A DNA stretch of 6,640 nt from Bacteroidales bacterium (GTDB lineage: Bacteria > Bacteroidota > Bacteroidia > Bacteroidales > Muribaculaceae): positions 1 to 6,640 of the forward strand of contig SFER01000117.1 in NCBI GenBank assembly GCA_004557195.1. The letters run 5' to 3'. The position numbers were made by a program, and so were the translations under genes. Position 1 is the first letter of the stretch. The number at the start of each line of letters is the position of its first letter. Shown piece after piece: positions 6,165 through 6,640 of this stretch. Below the pieces are notes generated by a model. That model was not told where the DNA came from. It was given only the letters and a program-made list of their open reading frames with translations, and did no database searches.

Positions 6165-6640
6165 CTTTTGTTTTTGCTTTTTTCCACCGTGCTCAACATC
6201 GGGCTTGACCTTTTGTTCATCATAGTGTTCCGCTGGGGAGTGGCGGGCGCAGCCGCCGCAACGGTTTCCGCCCAGCTTATCAGCACCGTGGCGTGCTTTG
6301 TCTATGCATTTGTGAAATATCCGAAAATAAGGCTGCGCCCCGCCGACTGGAAAATCGACATTGGAGACGCGCTTCTTCACGCAGAACAGGGAATACCCCT
6401 TGGGCTGCAGTTTTCCGTGCTTGCGGTGGGAATTATCGTTATGCAAAGCGTTGTGGTCAAATTTGACATTCTTGACGGCGCAATGGTTTCAAACGCCGCC
6501 CAAAACGGCTTTGGCGCGGCAAACAAGCTTCATAACCTGCTTATGACGCCCCTTAACGGCCTTGGTTCGGCAATGACCAGCTTTACCGCCCAAAATATGG
6601 GCGCAGACAAGCCCGAACGCATTAAAAAGGGCACGCTTCA
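6165..6640 (+). CDS. MATE-family efflux transporter, internal fragment lacking its N-terminal part
   Basis: The frame is open from just after TAG 6135-6137 to the window end. Recognisable MATE sequence starts near 6165: FLLFSTVLNIGLDLLFI, WGVAGAAAATVSAQ, GIPLGLQFSVLAVGIIVMQ, GFGAANKLHNLL, and GLGSAMTSFTAQNMGADKPERIKKG. MATE proteins are 12-helix inner-membrane exporters of about 450 residues driven by Na+ or H+. The STVLNIGLDLLFI segment normally lies near residue 160-175, so roughly the first third is missing. No ATG is in frame upstream of it; GTG 6189 is the only plausible start codon and would still lack that part. About 13 of 18 leucine codons here are CTT, whereas the btu genes use more CTC. 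This is either a decayed or foreign remnant or an assembly chimera. The family call is firm; a functional gene is unlikely as it stands. Confidence 0.8.

Noticed and set aside
6145..6225. Short open frame from ATG 6145 as the start of the MATE gene
   Set aside because: It is in a different frame from the MATE sequence and stops after about 26 codons.

Overview
The window looks like chromosomal DNA of a gut-type Bacteroidales bacterium, most likely near the Muribaculaceae or Porphyromonadaceae. Three things point there: a textbook Bacteroidetes promoter (TTTG, 20 nt, TAnnTTTG), a BtuB/BtuG-type outer-membrane vitamin B12 uptake operon, and a secreted protein ending in what looks like a type IX secretion (T9SS) sorting domain. 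The family placement is inference from gene content and style. No rRNA or other taxonomic marker is present.

Layout. Positions 1-705 hold the 3' part of a YhcG/DUF1016 PD-(D/E)XK nuclease gene that enters from the left edge. Positions 706 to about 1437 are a 0.7 kb GC-rich stretch with no credible gene. It is crowded with inverted repeats, including a 63-nt near-palindrome, and with a module repeated about 97 bp away, so it resembles a dispersed extragenic repeat element. A promoter at 1438-1469 then drives a cobalamin riboswitch (1483-1641) and a three-gene operon. The genes are btuB (1771-3810, TonB-dependent transporter), a btuG-like gene (3815-4966, surface lipoprotein beta-propeller) and a secreted cell-surface protein gene (4980-6062) with a T9SS-like C-terminal domain. 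The genes are separated by 4 and 13 nt.

How they work together. Low B12 should leave the riboswitch unliganded and the operon on. The BtuG-like lipoprotein would capture corrinoid outside the cell and pass it to BtuB, which imports it across the outer membrane using TonB energy. The third protein is probably another surface factor of the same system, but its role is not shown by sequence. No inner-membrane BtuCDF genes lie in the window.

After the operon (6063 onward) there is a short AT-rich spacer. A reading frame then runs to the right edge and encodes the middle of a MATE-family efflux transporter. The N-terminal part of that transporter and any convincing start are missing, and the codon style changes. 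Either a truncated or foreign gene remnant abuts the operon, or the assembly is chimeric at roughly 6140-6170.
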